Assembly: GCF_008011855.1 (NCBI RefSeq)
Contig: NZ_VOUX01000025.1
Span: forward strand, 1-63,079
Origin: Serratia bockelmannii
GTDB taxonomy: Bacteria > Pseudomonadota > Gammaproteobacteria > Enterobacterales > Enterobacteriaceae
Direction of reading: 5' to 3'
DNA length: 63,079 nt
The position numbers and the translations under genes were made by a program. The notes below the pieces were generated by a model. The model was not told the DNA's origin. It searched no databases and saw only the letters and a list, made by a program, of their open reading frames with translations. Positions 1-10,473 of this stretch are shown here, one piece after another (position 1 is the first letter of the stretch; each line of letters begins with the position of its first letter).

Positions 1-69
1 AAGTGAAACGCCGTAGCGCCGATGGTAGTGTGGGGTCTCCCCATGCGAGAGTAGGACACTGCCAAGCAT
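1..69 (+). rRNA. rrf: 5S ribosomal RNA, 3' part (left-truncated by the window)
   Basis: The first 69 bases match the 3' half of an enterobacterial 5S rRNA: the loop/stem segment GGTAGTGTGGGGTCTCCCC, then ATGCGAGAGTAGG, and the closing CTGCCAAGCAT end. The 5' half lies outside the window, so a ribosomal RNA operon ends here. A strong terminator follows directly. No tRNA gene is visible between the 5S end and metA. Confidence 0.95.
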
Positions 70-82
70 CAAATAAAACAAC

Positions 83-114
83 AAGCCTCATGCGAAAGCA
101 TGGGGCTTTTTGTT
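83..114 (+). terminator. Rho-independent terminator of the rRNA operon
   Basis: A GC-rich stem (AAGCCTCATGC / GCATGGGGCTT) closed by a GAAA tetraloop is followed by a run of T. It sits 14 bases after the 5S end, where rrn operons normally terminate. Confidence 0.9.
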
Positions 115-154
115 TTGTCTGTTATTTGGTGTTCTGCTCGAGCATGGGCATGCG

Positions 155-177
155 AAAGGCCCGTCGGGAACGGGCCT
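155..177. other. Perfect hairpin in the rrn-distal spacer
   Basis: AAGGCCCGT and ACGGGCCTT form a perfect inverted repeat around a short CGGGA loop. No T tract follows. Short G/C-rich repeats continue to about 210. It may be a worn terminator or rRNA-processing structure; its function is not clear from sequence. Confidence 0.5.
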
Positions 178-231
178 TAACGCCGCTTGCGGCGGCCCCG
201 CAGGGGAGAGTCTCAGGATGAGACGAATACT

Positions 232-257
232 GTAGGACACTGCCAAGCACCAAATAA
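232..257 (+). pseudogene. Remnant of a second 5S rRNA 3' end
   Basis: These 26 bases repeat positions 51-76 (the last bases of the 5S gene and its first downstream bases) with a single mismatch. No upstream 5S body is left, and a second terminator (264-289) follows as after the intact copy. The simplest reading is a decayed tandem 5S gene; some enterobacterial rrn operons are known to carry two 5S genes. Confidence 0.7.
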
Positions 258-263
258 GCCAAG

Positions 264-289
264 AGGCCATCCGAAAGGATGGCCTTTTT
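264..289 (+). terminator. Second rho-independent terminator downstream of rrn
   Basis: AGGCCATCC-GAAA-GGATGGCCT stem followed by TTTT. It is organised like the first terminator and follows the 5S remnant. Confidence 0.9.
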
Positions 290-401
290 GCTTTCAGTAC
301 CTCTCATCCTCCCTGCCAAAGATCCTGACGCAGTTCGCGCAATGAAACATTTTCACCTTTCCGCTGAATGCTCGACAGCGACGGAAAAAAACGCTATCTT
401 C

Positions 402-433
402 GGGCATCTAGAAGTCTAAACGTATAAATGGAT
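402..433 (+). promoter_or_regulatory. Tandem MetJ boxes upstream of metA
   Basis: Consecutive 8-mers resemble the MetJ consensus AGACGTCT. AGAAGTCT at 410-417 matches 7 of 8 and AAACGTAT at 418-425 matches 6 of 8; the flanking 8-mers at 402 and 426 match 5 and 4. Tandem 8-bp met boxes are the known operator form for methionine biosynthesis genes, so metA is inferred to be repressed by MetJ with S-adenosylmethionine. Confidence 0.7.
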
Positions 434-449
434 GTGTGAGGGTTAAGCA

Positions 450-1379
450 ATGCCGATTCGTGTTCCTGATGAGTTACCTGCGGTCAATTTCTTGCGCGGT
501 GAGAATGTCTTCGTGATGACATCCTCGCGGGCAAAAACACAGGAAATCAGGCCGCTGAAAGTGCTGATCCTTAACCTGATGCCAAAGAAGATCGAAACGG
601 AAAACCAGTTTCTGCGCCTGCTTTCCAACTCGCCGCTGCAGATTGATATCCAGCTGCTGCGCATCGACAGCCGCGAATCGAAGAACACGCCGGCCGAGCA
701 TCTGAACAACTTCTACTGCGACTTCGAGGATATCCAGAATGAGAACTTCGATGGCCTGATCGTCACCGGCGCGCCGCTGGGGCTGGTTGATTTTTGCGAT
801 GTTGCCTACTGGCCGCAGATCGAACGGGTGATCGACTGGGCTAAGAACCACGTTACCTCCACGCTGTTCGTGTGCTGGGCGGTACAGGCGGCGTTGAATA
901 TTCTGTACGGCATTCCCAAGATGACGCGTGAAGTGAAGCTCTCCGGGGTTTATCCGCACCAAACGCTGCAGCAGCATGCGTTGCTGACGCGCGGCTTCGA
1001 CGAAAGCTTCCTGGCGCCGCATTCGCGCTATGCCGATTTCCCGACCGAGGTGATTCGCCAATATACCGACCTGGACATCTTGGCCGAATCCGAACAGGCC
1101 GGAGCCTACCTGTTCGCCAGCAGGGATAAGCGCCTGGCGTTCGTCACCGGCCATCCGGAATACGATACGTTGACCCTGGCAGGAGAGTATTGTCGCGACA
1201 ACGAAGCTGGCCTCGATCCTGCCGTACCGCTCAACTATTTCCCCGATGACAACCCCGCACTGACACCGAAAGCCACCTGGCGCAGCCATGGCCACCTGCT
1301 GTTTTCCAATTGGCTCAACTATTACGTCTACCAGATCACGCCTTACGATCTGCGCCATATGAATCCGACGCTCGACTGA
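450..1379 (+). CDS. metA: Homoserine O-succinyltransferase (MetA)
   Basis: MetA catalyses the first committed step of methionine synthesis in the cytoplasm, transferring succinyl from succinyl-CoA to homoserine. The 309-residue protein has the family length. It contains the catalytic cysteine at residue 142 in VCWAVQAAL and the His/Glu pair in TGHPEYD, as in the class I glutamine-amidotransferase-like fold. The ATG at 450 gives the canonical N-terminus [11 protein letters not shown] and is preceded by met boxes. It is monocistronic, sitting between the rRNA operon and aceB as in E. coli. Nothing is abnormal in the reading frame. Confidence 0.98.
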   Translation: MPIRVPDELPAVNFLRGENVFVMTSSRAKTQEIRPLKVLILNLMPKKIETENQFLRLLSNSPLQIDIQLLRIDSRESKNTPAEHLNNFYCDFEDIQNENFDGLIVTGAPLGLVDFCDVAYWPQIERVIDWAKNHVTSTLFVCWAVQAALNILYGIPKMTREVKLSGVYPHQTLQQHALLTRGFDESFLAPHSRYADFPTEVIRQYTDLDILAESEQAGAYLFASRDKRLAFVTGHPEYDTLTLAGEYCRDNEAGLDPAVPLNYFPDDNPALTPKATWRSHGHLLFSNWLNYYVYQITPYDLRHMNPTLD

Positions 1380-1753
1380 TCTTTTCTGCCTGCCGGCGGC
1401 TGAATCGAGGCCGCCGCACTGCTCATCCTCTGCCCGATCCTCTTTTTACCCGTCAATTTTCCTAAAAAACCATTGCCTAACAAAGCGTTAGTCCGTCTTT
1501 GCAATTCTATTGGAACCGATTTCCTTACCTGTTTATCGTGTTATTTATCCTAACCAATTGATAATAAAGTGTTAATAAAATATTTAATAATAAAATGGAA
1601 ATGGTTTTTGATTTTTATTTTTTGTTGAGTATTCTTAGAGCTATCGGGATGAGATCTGACCAGTTGAGGATCGTTTCATCCGCCCTGATCCACAGTGATT
1701 TCTGATGAAAATGCGCCGGTCGCGCGGGCGCAACGATGGGAAGGAGCAAGGTC
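1380..1753 (+). promoter_or_regulatory. metA-aceB intergenic region with IclR operator
   Basis: This 374-bp gap turns strongly AT-rich from about 1540. The stretch at about 1592-1625, TAAAATGGAAATGGTTTTTG followed by ATTTTTATTTTT, closely resembles the IclR operator/promoter of E. coli aceBAK (recognition half-site TGGAAAT). A good Shine-Dalgarno AAGGAG lies at 1741-1746, immediately before aceB. The iclR gene itself is in this window at 11262-12092. No small ORF with a convincing start is seen here. Confidence 0.7.
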
Positions 1754-3352
1754 ATGACGCAACAGATAGCAGGCACGGAATTAAGGTTTACTCAGGGTTT
1801 CGCCGCAGCGGAGCGCCAGGTGTTAACGGATGAAGCGGTTGAATTCCTGGCGGACCTGGTGGGGAAATTCACGCCGCGGCGCAACGAGTTGCTGGCGGCG
1901 CGTGTCCGCTGGCAACAAAATATCGATCGCGGTGAACTGCCGGGGTTTATTTCGGAAACCGCTTCCATTCGTGAAGGTGACTGGCAAATCCGCGGCATTC
2001 CGCAAGACCTGCGCGATCGCCGGGTAGAGATCACCGGGCCGGTCGAGCGCAAGATGGTGATCAATGCGCTGAACGCCAACGTAAAAGTGTTTATGGCGGA
2101 CTTCGAAGACTCGCTGGCGCCAAGCTGGGACAAAGTCATCGACGGTCAAATCAATCTGCACGATGCGGTTAACGGCACCATCTCCTACACCAATGAAGCC
2201 GGCAAGATCTACCAGCTGAAACCGAATCCGGCGGTGTTGATCGCTCGCGTGCGCGGCTTGCACCTGCCGGAGAAACACGTCTTGTGGCGTGATGAAGCCA
2301 TCCCCGGCGGCCTGTTCGATTTCGCGCTGTACTTCTACCACAACTATCGCCAGCTGTTGGCCAAGGGTAGCGGCCCGTATTTCTACCTGCCGAAAACCCA
2401 GTCCTGGGAGGAAGCGGCCTGGTGGAGCGATGTCTTCAGCTTTACCGAGGATCGTTTCGATCTGCCGCGCGGCACCATTAAGGCGACCGTGCTGATCGAA
2501 ACCTTGCCGGCGGTGTTCCAGATGGACGAGATCCTCTACCACCTGCGCGATCACATCGTCGGTCTGAACTGCGGCCGTTGGGATTACATCTTCAGCTACA
2601 TCAAAACGCTGAAGAACCACGGCGATCGCGTGCTGCCGGATCGTCAGTCGGTGACCATGGAAAAACCTTTCCTCAGCGCCTATTCGCGCCTGTTGATCAA
2701 AACCTGTCATAAGCGCGGCGCGTTCGCCATGGGCGGCATGGCGGCGTTTATCCCGAGCAAAGACGCCGAAAAAAACGCCTGGGTGCTGAACAAGGTACGG
2801 GCGGACAAAGAGCTGGAGGCCAACAATGGCCACGACGGCACCTGGGTGGCGCACCCGGGCTTGGCGGACACGGTGATGGAGGTGTTCGGCAACGCATTGG
2901 GCGATCGTCAAAACCAGCTGGACGTGCTGCGTGAGCAGGATGCGCCGATCAGCGCCGCACAGCTGCTGGAACCGTGCGACGGCGAACGCACCGAAGCAGG
3001 GATGCGCGCCAATATCCGCGTGGCGGTGCAGTACATTGAAGCCTGGATCTCCGGCAACGGCTGCGTGCCGATTTACGGTTTGATGGAGGATGCGGCGACG
3101 GCGGAGATCTCCCGCACGTCTATCTGGCAGTGGATCCACCACGAGAAGAGCCTGAACGACGGGCGCCCGGTCACCAAGGCGCTGTTCCGCCAGATGCTGC
3201 AAGAAGAGATGTTGGTGGTGCGTGAAGAAGTAGGGGAAGCGCGCTTTAACGCCGGCCGGTTCGAAGAGGCGGCGAGCCTGATGGAGCGCATCACCACGCA
3301 AGATGAATTAATCGATTTCCTGACGCTGCCCGGCTATGAGCTGCTGGCCTGA
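1754..3352 (+). CDS. aceB: Malate synthase A
   Basis: AceB condenses glyoxylate with acetyl-CoA to malate, the second step of the glyoxylate shunt. The product has 532 residues, close to the usual length of malate synthase A. It shows the conserved blocks [13 protein letters not shown] and [17 protein letters not shown]. The ATG at 1754 is chosen over one at 1736 because AAGGAG lies 8 bases upstream and [12 protein letters not shown] matches the family N-terminus. It is the first gene of aceBAK; aceA follows after 41 bases. Transcription is inferred to be repressed by IclR. Confidence 0.97.
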   Translation: MTQQIAGTELRFTQGFAAAERQVLTDEAVEFLADLVGKFTPRRNELLAARVRWQQNIDRGELPGFISETASIREGDWQIRGIPQDLRDRRVEITGPVERKMVINALNANVKVFMADFEDSLAPSWDKVIDGQINLHDAVNGTISYTNEAGKIYQLKPNPAVLIARVRGLHLPEKHVLWRDEAIPGGLFDFALYFYHNYRQLLAKGSGPYFYLPKTQSWEEAAWWSDVFSFTEDRFDLPRGTIKATVLIETLPAVFQMDEILYHLRDHIVGLNCGRWDYIFSYIKTLKNHGDRVLPDRQSVTMEKPFLSAYSRLLIKTCHKRGAFAMGGMAAFIPSKDAEKNAWVLNKVRADKELEANNGHDGTWVAHPGLADTVMEVFGNALGDRQNQLDVLREQDAPISAAQLLEPCDGERTEAGMRANIRVAVQYIEAWISGNGCVPIYGLMEDAATAEISRTSIWQWIHHEKSLNDGRPVTKALFRQMLQEEMLVVREEVGEARFNAGRFEEAASLMERITTQDELIDFLTLPGYELLA

Positions 3353-3393
3353 ATTTTCCCAATCAACCCTACATGACTGAAAGGATAAAAATT

Positions 3394-4701
3394 ATGTCTA
3401 CCTCTCGCTCTCAACAGATCCAGCAGTTGGAACAGGAATGGAAATCGGCCCGTTGGGAAGGCATTACCCGCCCCTATAGCGCCGAAGACGTGATCAACCT
3501 GCGCGGTTCGGTCAACCCGGAATGCACCCTGGCGCAAAACGGCGCCGCCAAACTGTGGGCATTGTTGAACGGCAAGGCGCGCAAAGGCTACGTGAACTGC
3601 CTGGGCGCGCTGACCGGCGGCCAGGCGCTGCAGCAGGCCAAAGCCGGCGTCGAGGCCATCTACTTGTCCGGTTGGCAGGTGGCGGCCGACGCCAACAGCG
3701 CGGCGGCCATGTACCCTGACCAATCGCTGTATCCGGTGGACTCGGTGCCGAAGGTGGTCGAGCGCATCAACAACACCTTCCGCCGTGCCGATCAGATCCA
3801 ATGGGCGAACCAGATTGAGCCGGGCAGCAAAGGGTACACCGATTATTTCCTGCCGATCGTCGCCGATGCGGAAGCCGGCTTCGGCGGCGTGTTGAACGCC
3901 TTTGAGCTGATGAAAGCGATGATTACCGCCGGGGCCGCCGGGGTGCACTTCGAAGATCAGCTGGCGGCGGTGAAGAAATGCGGCCATATGGGCGGCAAAG
4001 TGCTGGTGCCGACGCAAGAAGCGATCCAGAAACTGGTCGCCGCGCGCCTGGCGGCCGACGTGCTCGGCGTGCCGACGCTGGTGATCGCCCGTACCGACGC
4101 CGATGCGGCCGACCTGCTGACCTCTGACTGCGATCCGTATGACAGCGCCTTCGTCACTGGCGAGCGTACGGCGGAAGGCTTCTTCCGCACCCATGCCGGC
4201 GTCGAACAGGCGATCAGCCGCGGCCTGGCCTATGCCCCTTACGCCGATATGGTGTGGTGCGAAACCTCAACGCCGGATCTGGATGCCGCCCAGCGCTTCG
4301 CCGACGCCATCCACGCCAAATATCCAGGCAAGCTGTTGGCCTACAACTGCTCGCCATCGTTCAACTGGAAGAAGAACCTCGACGACCAGACCATCGCCCG
4401 CTTCCAGCAGGCGCTGTCGGACATGGGCTACAAGTATCAGTTCATCACGCTGGCGGGCATCCACAGCATGTGGTTCAACATGTTCGACCTGGCGCACGCC
4501 TATGCGCAGGGCGAGGGGATGAAACACTACGTCGAGAAGGTGCAGCAGGCGGAGTTCGCCGCGGTGGATCGCGGTTACACCTTCGCGTCGCACCAGCAGG
4601 AGGTGGGTACCGGCTACTTCGACAAGGTCACCACCGTCATTCAGGGCGGCGCCTCTTCGGTCACCGCGCTGACCGGTTCGACGGAAGAACAGCAGTTCTG
4701 A
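3394..4701 (+). CDS. aceA: Isocitrate lyase
   Basis: AceA cleaves isocitrate to glyoxylate and succinate, diverting carbon from the TCA cycle during growth on acetate or fatty acids. The 435-residue protein has the family signature KKCGHMGGK with the catalytic cysteine near residue 196, and the metal-site region [11 protein letters not shown]. The ATG at 3394 follows AAAGGATAAAAATT; an in-frame ATG at 3373 lacks a ribosome site and is less likely. It is the middle gene of aceBAK, followed by a hairpin before aceK. Confidence 0.98.
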   Translation: MSTSRSQQIQQLEQEWKSARWEGITRPYSAEDVINLRGSVNPECTLAQNGAAKLWALLNGKARKGYVNCLGALTGGQALQQAKAGVEAIYLSGWQVAADANSAAAMYPDQSLYPVDSVPKVVERINNTFRRADQIQWANQIEPGSKGYTDYFLPIVADAEAGFGGVLNAFELMKAMITAGAAGVHFEDQLAAVKKCGHMGGKVLVPTQEAIQKLVAARLAADVLGVPTLVIARTDADAADLLTSDCDPYDSAFVTGERTAEGFFRTHAGVEQAISRGLAYAPYADMVWCETSTPDLDAAQRFADAIHAKYPGKLLAYNCSPSFNWKKNLDDQTIARFQQALSDMGYKYQFITLAGIHSMWFNMFDLAHAYAQGEGMKHYVEKVQQAEFAAVDRGYTFASHQQEVGTGYFDKVTTVIQGGASSVTALTGSTEEQQF

Positions 4702-4730
4702 TGCGGCAAGCTTGAAGACGTTTCACCCGG

Positions 4731-4755
4731 AGCCTGCATGCGCAGGCTTCTTTTT
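4731..4755 (+). terminator. Attenuator-like hairpin between aceA and aceK
   Basis: AGCCTGC-ATGC-GCAGGCTT forms a stem followed by CTTTTTC. It lies between aceA and the start of aceK. A partial terminator or mRNA-stabilising hairpin here would explain lower aceK expression than aceBA, which is known for this operon in E. coli. The role here is inferred from position. Confidence 0.65.
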
Positions 4756-4770
4756 CTGGCGGGGGTAAGG

Positions 4771-6525
4771 ATGGCGGCAAAACTGGAGTTGTTGATCGCA
4801 CAGACGATCCTGCAGGGCTTCGATGCGCAGTACGGCCGCTTTCTGGAAGTGACCGCCGGCGCGCAGCAGCGCTTCGAGCAGGCGGACTGGCCGGCGGTGC
4901 AGCAGGCGATGAAAAAGCGCATCCATCTGTATGACCATCACGTCGGCCTGGTGGTGGAGCAGCTCAAATGCATCACCGGGCAGAAATACTTCGATGCCGA
5001 CTTCCCCAGCCGGGTTAAAGCGGTTTATATCGACCTGCTGCCGGACTATCCGCGTTTCGAGATCGCCGAAAGCTTCTTTAACTCGGTCTATTGCCGGCTG
5101 TTCAAGCACCGCGATCTGACGCCGGACAAGCTGTTCGTCTTCAGTTCGCAGCCGGAACGGCGCTTTCGCGACATACCGCGTCCGCTGGCGCGCGATTTTA
5201 CCCCCAATGGCGATCTGCCGGCGATGCTGCGCAGTGTGCTGAGCGATCTGCCGCTGCGGCTGCCGTGGGAGGACTTGGCGCGCGATATTCGCGACATCAC
5301 TCAGGCGCTGCAACGCGCCTTCAGCGCACCGCAGCTGGCGGGCGCAACCTTCCAGATAGCCAACGAACTGTTCTATCGCAACAAGGCCGCCTGGCTGGTC
5401 GGCAAGCTGCGCCTGGCCGACGGTGTTTATCCGTTCTTGCTCCCGATCCACCACAGCGAGTCGGGCGCGCTGTTTATCGATGCCTGCCTGACCGGCAAGG
5501 CCGAGGCCAGCATTGTCTTCGGCTTCGCCCGCTCTTATTTCATGGTCTACGCGCCGCTGCCGGCGGCGATGGTGGAGTGGCTGCGCGAGATCCTGCCGGG
5601 CAAAACCACCGCCGAGCTGTACATGGCGATCGGCTGCCAGAAGCACGGTAAAACCGAATGCTATCGCGAATACCTGACCTTTATGGCGCAGTCGCAGGAG
5701 CAATTTATCATCGCGCCGGGGGTGAAGGGCATGGTGATGCTGGTGTTCACCCTGCCGTCCTTCGATCGGGTGTTTAAAGTGATCAAAGACGAATTCGCCC
5801 CGCAAAAAGAGGTGACGCAGGCGCAGGTGATGGCTTGCTATCAGCTGGTGAAAGAGCACGATCGCGTCGGGCGCATGGCGGATACCCAGGAGTACGAGAA
5901 TTTCGTCGTCGACAAGGCGCGTCTCAGCCCTGAGCTGTTGGCGGAGCTTCGGCGCGAAGTGCCGGACAAGCTGGAAGATCTCGGCGATCGCATCGTGATC
6001 AAACACCTGTATATGGAACGGCGCATGACGCCGCTGAACCTGTATCTGGAGCAGGCCAACGACCAGCAAATGCGCGATGCGATTGAAGAGTACGGCAACG
6101 CGATCAAGCAGTTGGCCGCCGCCAATATTTTCCCCGGCGATATGCTGTTCAAGAACTTCGGCGTGACGCGCCACGGGCGGGTGGTGTTCTACGACTACGA
6201 CGAAATTTGCTACATGACCGAGGTCAACTTCCGCGACATTCCGCCGCCGCGTTATCCGGAGGACGAGCTGGCCAGCGAGCCGTGGTACAGCATCGCGCCC
6301 AACGATGTGTTCCCGGAAGAGTTCCGCCACTTCCTGTGCGGCGATCGGCGCATTCGGCTGGTGTTTGAAGAGTTGCACAGCGATCTGTTTACCGCGGAGT
6401 ATTGGCGCGGGTTGCAGCAGCGCATCCGCGAAGGGCATGTGGAAGACGTATTTGCTTATCGCAAGAAGCAGCGGTTCAGCCAGCGCAGCGGGGCGGCGCT
6501 GCCGGCCGCCACCGCTGCGATGTAA
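4771..6525 (+). CDS. aceK: Isocitrate dehydrogenase kinase/phosphatase
   Basis: AceK phosphorylates isocitrate dehydrogenase to inactivate it, and also dephosphorylates it, so setting the branch point between TCA cycle and glyoxylate shunt. The 584-residue product carries the family N-terminus [20 protein letters not shown] and the conserved kinase-like segment [15 protein letters not shown]. The ATG at 4771 is preferred over the ATG at 4738, which lies inside the hairpin loop. It is the last gene of aceBAK. Its stop is only 1 bp from the stop of the convergent eda, with no terminator seen between them. Confidence 0.97.
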   Translation: MAAKLELLIAQTILQGFDAQYGRFLEVTAGAQQRFEQADWPAVQQAMKKRIHLYDHHVGLVVEQLKCITGQKYFDADFPSRVKAVYIDLLPDYPRFEIAESFFNSVYCRLFKHRDLTPDKLFVFSSQPERRFRDIPRPLARDFTPNGDLPAMLRSVLSDLPLRLPWEDLARDIRDITQALQRAFSAPQLAGATFQIANELFYRNKAAWLVGKLRLADGVYPFLLPIHHSESGALFIDACLTGKAEASIVFGFARSYFMVYAPLPAAMVEWLREILPGKTTAELYMAIGCQKHGKTECYREYLTFMAQSQEQFIIAPGVKGMVMLVFTLPSFDRVFKVIKDEFAPQKEVTQAQVMACYQLVKEHDRVGRMADTQEYENFVVDKARLSPELLAELRREVPDKLEDLGDRIVIKHLYMERRMTPLNLYLEQANDQQMRDAIEEYGNAIKQLAAANIFPGDMLFKNFGVTRHGRVVFYDYDEICYMTEVNFRDIPPPRYPEDELASEPWYSIAPNDVFPEEFRHFLCGDRRIRLVFEELHSDLFTAEYWRGLQQRIREGHVEDVFAYRKKQRFSQRSGAALPAATAAM

Positions 6526-6526
6526 A

Positions 6527-7168
6527 TCAGGCCTGGGCGCCCGCGACGGCGGCGCGCGCCAGTTCGGTAATGCGCGCGTAGTCGCCGCTTTCGAGTGCGT
6601 CCGCCGGCACCAGCCAGGAGCCGCCGATGCACAGCACGCTTTTCAGCGCCAGATAGCTGCGGTAATTGTCCGGCGAGATGCCGCCGGTCGGGCAGAAACG
6701 CACCTGCGGGAACGGGCCGCCGATCGCCTGCAGCGCTTTTACGCCGCCGTTGGCTTCCGCCGGGAAGAATTTAAACTCGCGCAGGCCGTAATCCATGCCC
6801 AGCATCAGCTCGGAAACGGTGCTGATGCCCGGAATCAGCGGAATGGACCCGGCGGTGGCCGCCTTGAGCAGTTCGTCGGTCAATCCTGGGCTGATGGCGA
6901 ACTGCGCGCCGGCTTCGGTCACTTCACGCAGCTGCTGCGGATTGATCACCGTACCGGCGCCGATGATCGCTTCCGGCACCTCTTGGGCGATGGCGCGAAT
7001 GGCGTCCATGGCGCAGGCGGTACGCAGCGTCACCTCCAGCACCCGCACGCCGCCGGCGACCAGCGCTTTCGCCAGCGGCACCGCATGTTCCAGCTTGTTG
7101 ACAACGATGACCGGCACCACCGGCCCCGCCGTCAGGATCTGCTCGGCGCTTGTTTTCCACTTGTTCAT
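6527..7168 (-). CDS. eda: KHG/KDPG aldolase (Eda)
   Basis: Eda splits 2-keto-3-deoxy-6-phosphogluconate into pyruvate and glyceraldehyde-3-phosphate, the last step of the Entner-Doudoroff pathway. It is a class I (Schiff-base) aldolase of 213 residues, the usual length. Visible motifs are RVLEVTLRT (catalytic Glu), IIGAGTV, the lysine segment FKFFPAE, and the phosphate-binding CPTGGI. It is the last gene of a gntK-gntU-edd-eda cluster, 54 bp after edd. It converges on aceK with a 1-bp gap, so read-through of each into the other is possible. Confidence 0.97.
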   Translation of the reverse strand: MNKWKTSAEQILTAGPVVPVIVVNKLEHAVPLAKALVAGGVRVLEVTLRTACAMDAIRAIAQEVPEAIIGAGTVINPQQLREVTEAGAQFAISPGLTDELLKAATAGSIPLIPGISTVSELMLGMDYGLREFKFFPAEANGGVKALQAIGGPFPQVRFCPTGGISPDNYRSYLALKSVLCIGGSWLVPADALESGDYARITELARAAVAGAQA

Positions 7169-7222
7169 GATGACGTTCTCCTCTGTGGCCGCCGCCAGGC
7201 GGCGATGCGGCCAGGCTATCGA

Positions 7223-9037
7223 TTAAAATTTGATGCAGCAGGCGCCCTGCTCGGCGCCGGACAGCTGGCTGCGCAGCGCGCCGAATAGCTCGCGGCCGCA
7301 ACCGATGTGTTCGGCGCTCAGATCGGGTTGGCAAGGCGTGCGCCGCGCCAGCTCGTCGGCGTCGACCAGCACCTGCAGCTCGCCGCTGCGGCCGTTGACG
7401 CGGATCGGATCGCCGTCGCGCACTTTCGCCAGCAGGCCGCCGCTATAGGCTTCCGGGGTGACGTGGATGGCGGAAGGCACCTTGCCGGAGGCGCCTGACA
7501 GGCGGCCGTCGGTCACCAGCGCCACTTTGAAGCCGCGATCCATCAGCACGCCCAGCGGCGGCATCAGCTTGTGCAGCTCCGGCATGCCGTTGGCCTGCGG
7601 CCCCTGGAAGCGCACCACCACCACGCAATCGCGATCCAGCTTGCCGGCTTCGAACGCCGGCACGATGTCGTGCTGGCTGTCGAACACCACCGCCGGCGCT
7701 TCGATGATCTGGTTGTCGGCGGGCACCGCCGAGGTTTTCATCACCGCACGGCCCAGATTGCCGGCCATCACTTTGGTGCCGCCGTGATGCTCAAACGGCT
7801 GAGCGACGCTGGCGATCACGCTGGCGTCGAGCGAGCCGGCCACGCCTTCGCGCCACACCAGCTGGCCATTATCCAGCCACGGTTCCTGGGTGTAGCGGTG
7901 CAGGCCGAAACCGGCCACGGTATGCACGTCTTCGTGCAGCAGCCCGTGTTGCAGCAGCTCGCGCACCACCAGCGGCACGCCGCCGGCGGCCTGGAACTGG
8001 TTGATGTCGGCTGGGCCGTTCGGATAGATGCGGCACAGCAGCGGCACCGCCTCCGACAGCTCCGAGAAATCGTCCCAGGTAATGATGATGCCTGCTGCGC
8101 GCGCCATCGCCACCAGATGCATGGTCAGGTTGGTGGAGCCGCCGGTGGCCAGCAGCGAGACGATGCCGTTCACCACCACTTTCTCGTCCACCAGACGGCC
8201 GATCGGCAGGTAGTTGCCGGCGGTGTCGGTCAGCCGGGTCACCTGGCGCGCGGCGGCGTCGTTCAGCGCGTCGCGCAGCGGCGTGTCCGGATGCACGAAA
8301 GAGGCGCCCGGCAGGTGCAGGCCCATCACTTCCATCACCATCTGGTTGGTGTTGGCGGTGCCGTAGAAGGTACAGGTGCCGATACCGTGATAGGACGCGG
8401 CCTCGGCTTCCAGCAGCGCCAGACGGTCGGCCTTGCCCTCGGCGTACAGTTGGCGCACGCGCACCTTTTCCTTGTTCGGCAGGCCGCTGCTCATCGGGCC
8501 GGCCGGCACGAACAGCGCGGGCAGGTGGCCGAAGGAGAGGGCGGCCATCACCAGTCCGGGCACGATCTTGTCGCAGATGCCGAGGAACAGCGCGCCGTCG
8601 AACATATTGTGCGACAGGCCGACGGCGGCCGACATGGCGATCACGTCGCGGCTCATCAGCGACAGCTCCATGCCGTCCTGTCCCTGCGTCACGCCGTCGC
8701 ACATCGCCGGCACGCCGCCGGCCACCTGGCCCACGGCACCGACCGCTTTCAGCGCCTGCTTCAGCCGCTGCGGGTAGTGCTCATACGGCTGGTGGGCCGA
8801 CAGCATGTCGTTATAAGCGGTGATGATGGCGATATCGCTGCGCACCATGTTTTTCAGCGACGTCTTGTCATCGGGCTGACAGGCGGCGAAGCCGTGGGCC
8901 AGGTTGCCGCAGGCCAGCTGCGCGCGGTGGACGGTTTGGGCGCGGGCCGCTTCGATGCGCGCCAGATAGGCGGCGCGGCTGGCTTGGGAACGGTGGATGA
9001 TGCGCTGTGTGACACGGGACAAGGTTGGGTTAATCAT
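7223..9037 (-). CDS. edd: 6-Phosphogluconate dehydratase
   Basis: Edd dehydrates 6-phosphogluconate to KDPG, the first step of the Entner-Doudoroff pathway. The 604-residue product has the IlvD/Edd family features: [16 protein letters not shown], the iron-sulfur cysteine regions around GICDKIVPG and [14 protein letters not shown], and the C-terminal [12 protein letters not shown] block. The ATG at 9037 follows GAGGAAGGC. It lies between gntU and eda, so gluconate imported and phosphorylated by GntU/GntK can flow straight into the pathway. Confidence 0.97.
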   Translation of the reverse strand: MINPTLSRVTQRIIHRSQASRAAYLARIEAARAQTVHRAQLACGNLAHGFAACQPDDKTSLKNMVRSDIAIITAYNDMLSAHQPYEHYPQRLKQALKAVGAVGQVAGGVPAMCDGVTQGQDGMELSLMSRDVIAMSAAVGLSHNMFDGALFLGICDKIVPGLVMAALSFGHLPALFVPAGPMSSGLPNKEKVRVRQLYAEGKADRLALLEAEAASYHGIGTCTFYGTANTNQMVMEVMGLHLPGASFVHPDTPLRDALNDAAARQVTRLTDTAGNYLPIGRLVDEKVVVNGIVSLLATGGSTNLTMHLVAMARAAGIIITWDDFSELSEAVPLLCRIYPNGPADINQFQAAGGVPLVVRELLQHGLLHEDVHTVAGFGLHRYTQEPWLDNGQLVWREGVAGSLDASVIASVAQPFEHHGGTKVMAGNLGRAVMKTSAVPADNQIIEAPAVVFDSQHDIVPAFEAGKLDRDCVVVVRFQGPQANGMPELHKLMPPLGVLMDRGFKVALVTDGRLSGASGKVPSAIHVTPEAYSGGLLAKVRDGDPIRVNGRSGELQVLVDADELARRTPCQPDLSAEHIGCGRELFGALRSQLSGAEQGACCIKF

Positions 9038-9135
9038 GCCTTCCTCACATTGCTGTTGTTATAGTCGCCGCCTGTGGCGGTGCCCCCGGGGGTGATTTGC
9101 AGCCCTGGTGTGCAAGGCCGGGGGCGATTCAGGAT

Positions 9136-10473
9136 TTAAAACATCGTGAATGCAATCATGCCGATGGCGCCGCCGACGCTGCCCAGAATGGTTTCCATCA
9201 CCGTCCAGGTTTTCAGCGTTTGCAGTTCGTTGGCGCCGGTGAATTTGCCGAACAGCCAGAAACCGGCGTCGTTGACGTGGCTCAGCACGATGGAGCCACC
9301 GGCGATGCAGATGGCCAGCGCGGCCAACTGCCCGCCGTTCAGCCCGAGCTGGCTGGTGACCGGCAGCACCAGGCCGACGGTGGTCAGGCAGGCGACGGTG
9401 GCCGAGCCCTGGATCACCCGCACCATGGCGGACAACGCGAACGCTGCCACAGCGATCGGCAGGCCGGCGCCGATCATGGCGTCACCCAGCGCTGGCCCTA
9501 CACCGGAATCCACCAGGATCTGCTTGAACACCCCGCCGGCGCCGGTCATCAGCAGGATGATTCCGGCCGGCTGCACGGCGGCGGAGCAGATGGCCAGGGT
9601 CTGTTCGTTGCTCATGCCGCGCGGTTTCGCCAGACCGTAAATCACGATCAGGCAGGCCAGCAGAATGGCGGTGAACGGGTGGCCGATAAACTCCAGCCAC
9701 TGCTGCAGCTGCGAGCCGGGAGTGACCAGCCGCGCGCCGATAGTCTTCATGCCGACCAGTACCAGCGGGCACAGCACCAGCGCCAGGCTGAAGCCGAACG
9801 ACGGCAGATTGCCCTTGGTCAGCGTCGGCTCGTTCTCTTCCGGCGGCATTGGCCAGTTGACGAAGCGGCTGATAAAGCTGCCGTACAGCGGGCCGGCGAT
9901 CAGCATGCCGATCACGGCCGCCACCAGGCCGATGGCGATCATCCAGCCGAAATCGGCCTTCATCTGCGATGCCAGCAGCATTGGCACCGGCCCCGGCAGA
10001 AGGAAGGAGGCGGCAGCGGCCACACCGGCGAACAGCGGGATGGCCAGCTTGACGATATTGCCGTCGGTGCGGCGCGCCACGGCGAACACGATGCCGATCA
10101 GCAGCACCACCGCCACGTCGAAGAACAGCGGCAGCGCGCAGATCAGGCCGGCGATGCCGAGCGCGTAGTGCGCCTTGCTTTGTCCGAATCGTTTCAGCAA
10201 TTGCGCCGCAATTTGATCGAGCGCGCCGACCTCATGCAGGATCTTGCCGAACATCGCCCCGAGCGCCACCACGATCGCCAGGAAGCCCAGCGTGTCGCCC
10301 ATGCCTTTTTGCATGGTGTCGGCGATGTGTTCCAGCGGCATGCCGGAGAAAATGCCGGCGGCGATGGACACCAGCATCAGCGCGACGAAGGCGTGCATGC
10401 GCGCCTTCATCACCAGGAATAACAGCAGTAAAACCGAGCCGACTGCGGTACCGACCAGCGTTACGGTACTCAC
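9136..10473 (-). CDS. gntU: Gluconate permease, GntP family (GntU-like)
   Basis: This is a polytopic inner-membrane gluconate:H+ symporter. The 445-residue protein is hydrophobic throughout and close to E. coli GntU as I remember it (TAVGSVLLLLFLVMKARMHAF, LPLFFDVAVVLLIG, VVSHVNDAGFWLF-type ending). A GTG at 10473 overlaps the gntK stop as GTGA and gives a family-like N-terminus MSTVTLVGTAVG; a GTG at 10479 is possible. The overlap implies translational coupling with gntK. edd starts 98 bp after its stop. Confidence 0.93.
   Translation of the reverse strand: MSTVTLVGTAVGSVLLLLFLVMKARMHAFVALMLVSIAAGIFSGMPLEHIADTMQKGMGDTLGFLAIVVALGAMFGKILHEVGALDQIAAQLLKRFGQSKAHYALGIAGLICALPLFFDVAVVLLIGIVFAVARRTDGNIVKLAIPLFAGVAAAASFLLPGPVPMLLASQMKADFGWMIAIGLVAAVIGMLIAGPLYGSFISRFVNWPMPPEENEPTLTKGNLPSFGFSLALVLCPLVLVGMKTIGARLVTPGSQLQQWLEFIGHPFTAILLACLIVIYGLAKPRGMSNEQTLAICSAAVQPAGIILLMTGAGGVFKQILVDSGVGPALGDAMIGAGLPIAVAAFALSAMVRVIQGSATVACLTTVGLVLPVTSQLGLNGGQLAALAICIAGGSIVLSHVNDAGFWLFGKFTGANELQTLKTWTVMETILGSVGGAIGMIAFTMF

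Noticed and set aside
9097..10422. 441-codon frame opposite gntU
   Set aside because: Shadow frame; gntU is hydrophobic, conserved and overlaps gntK as an operon.
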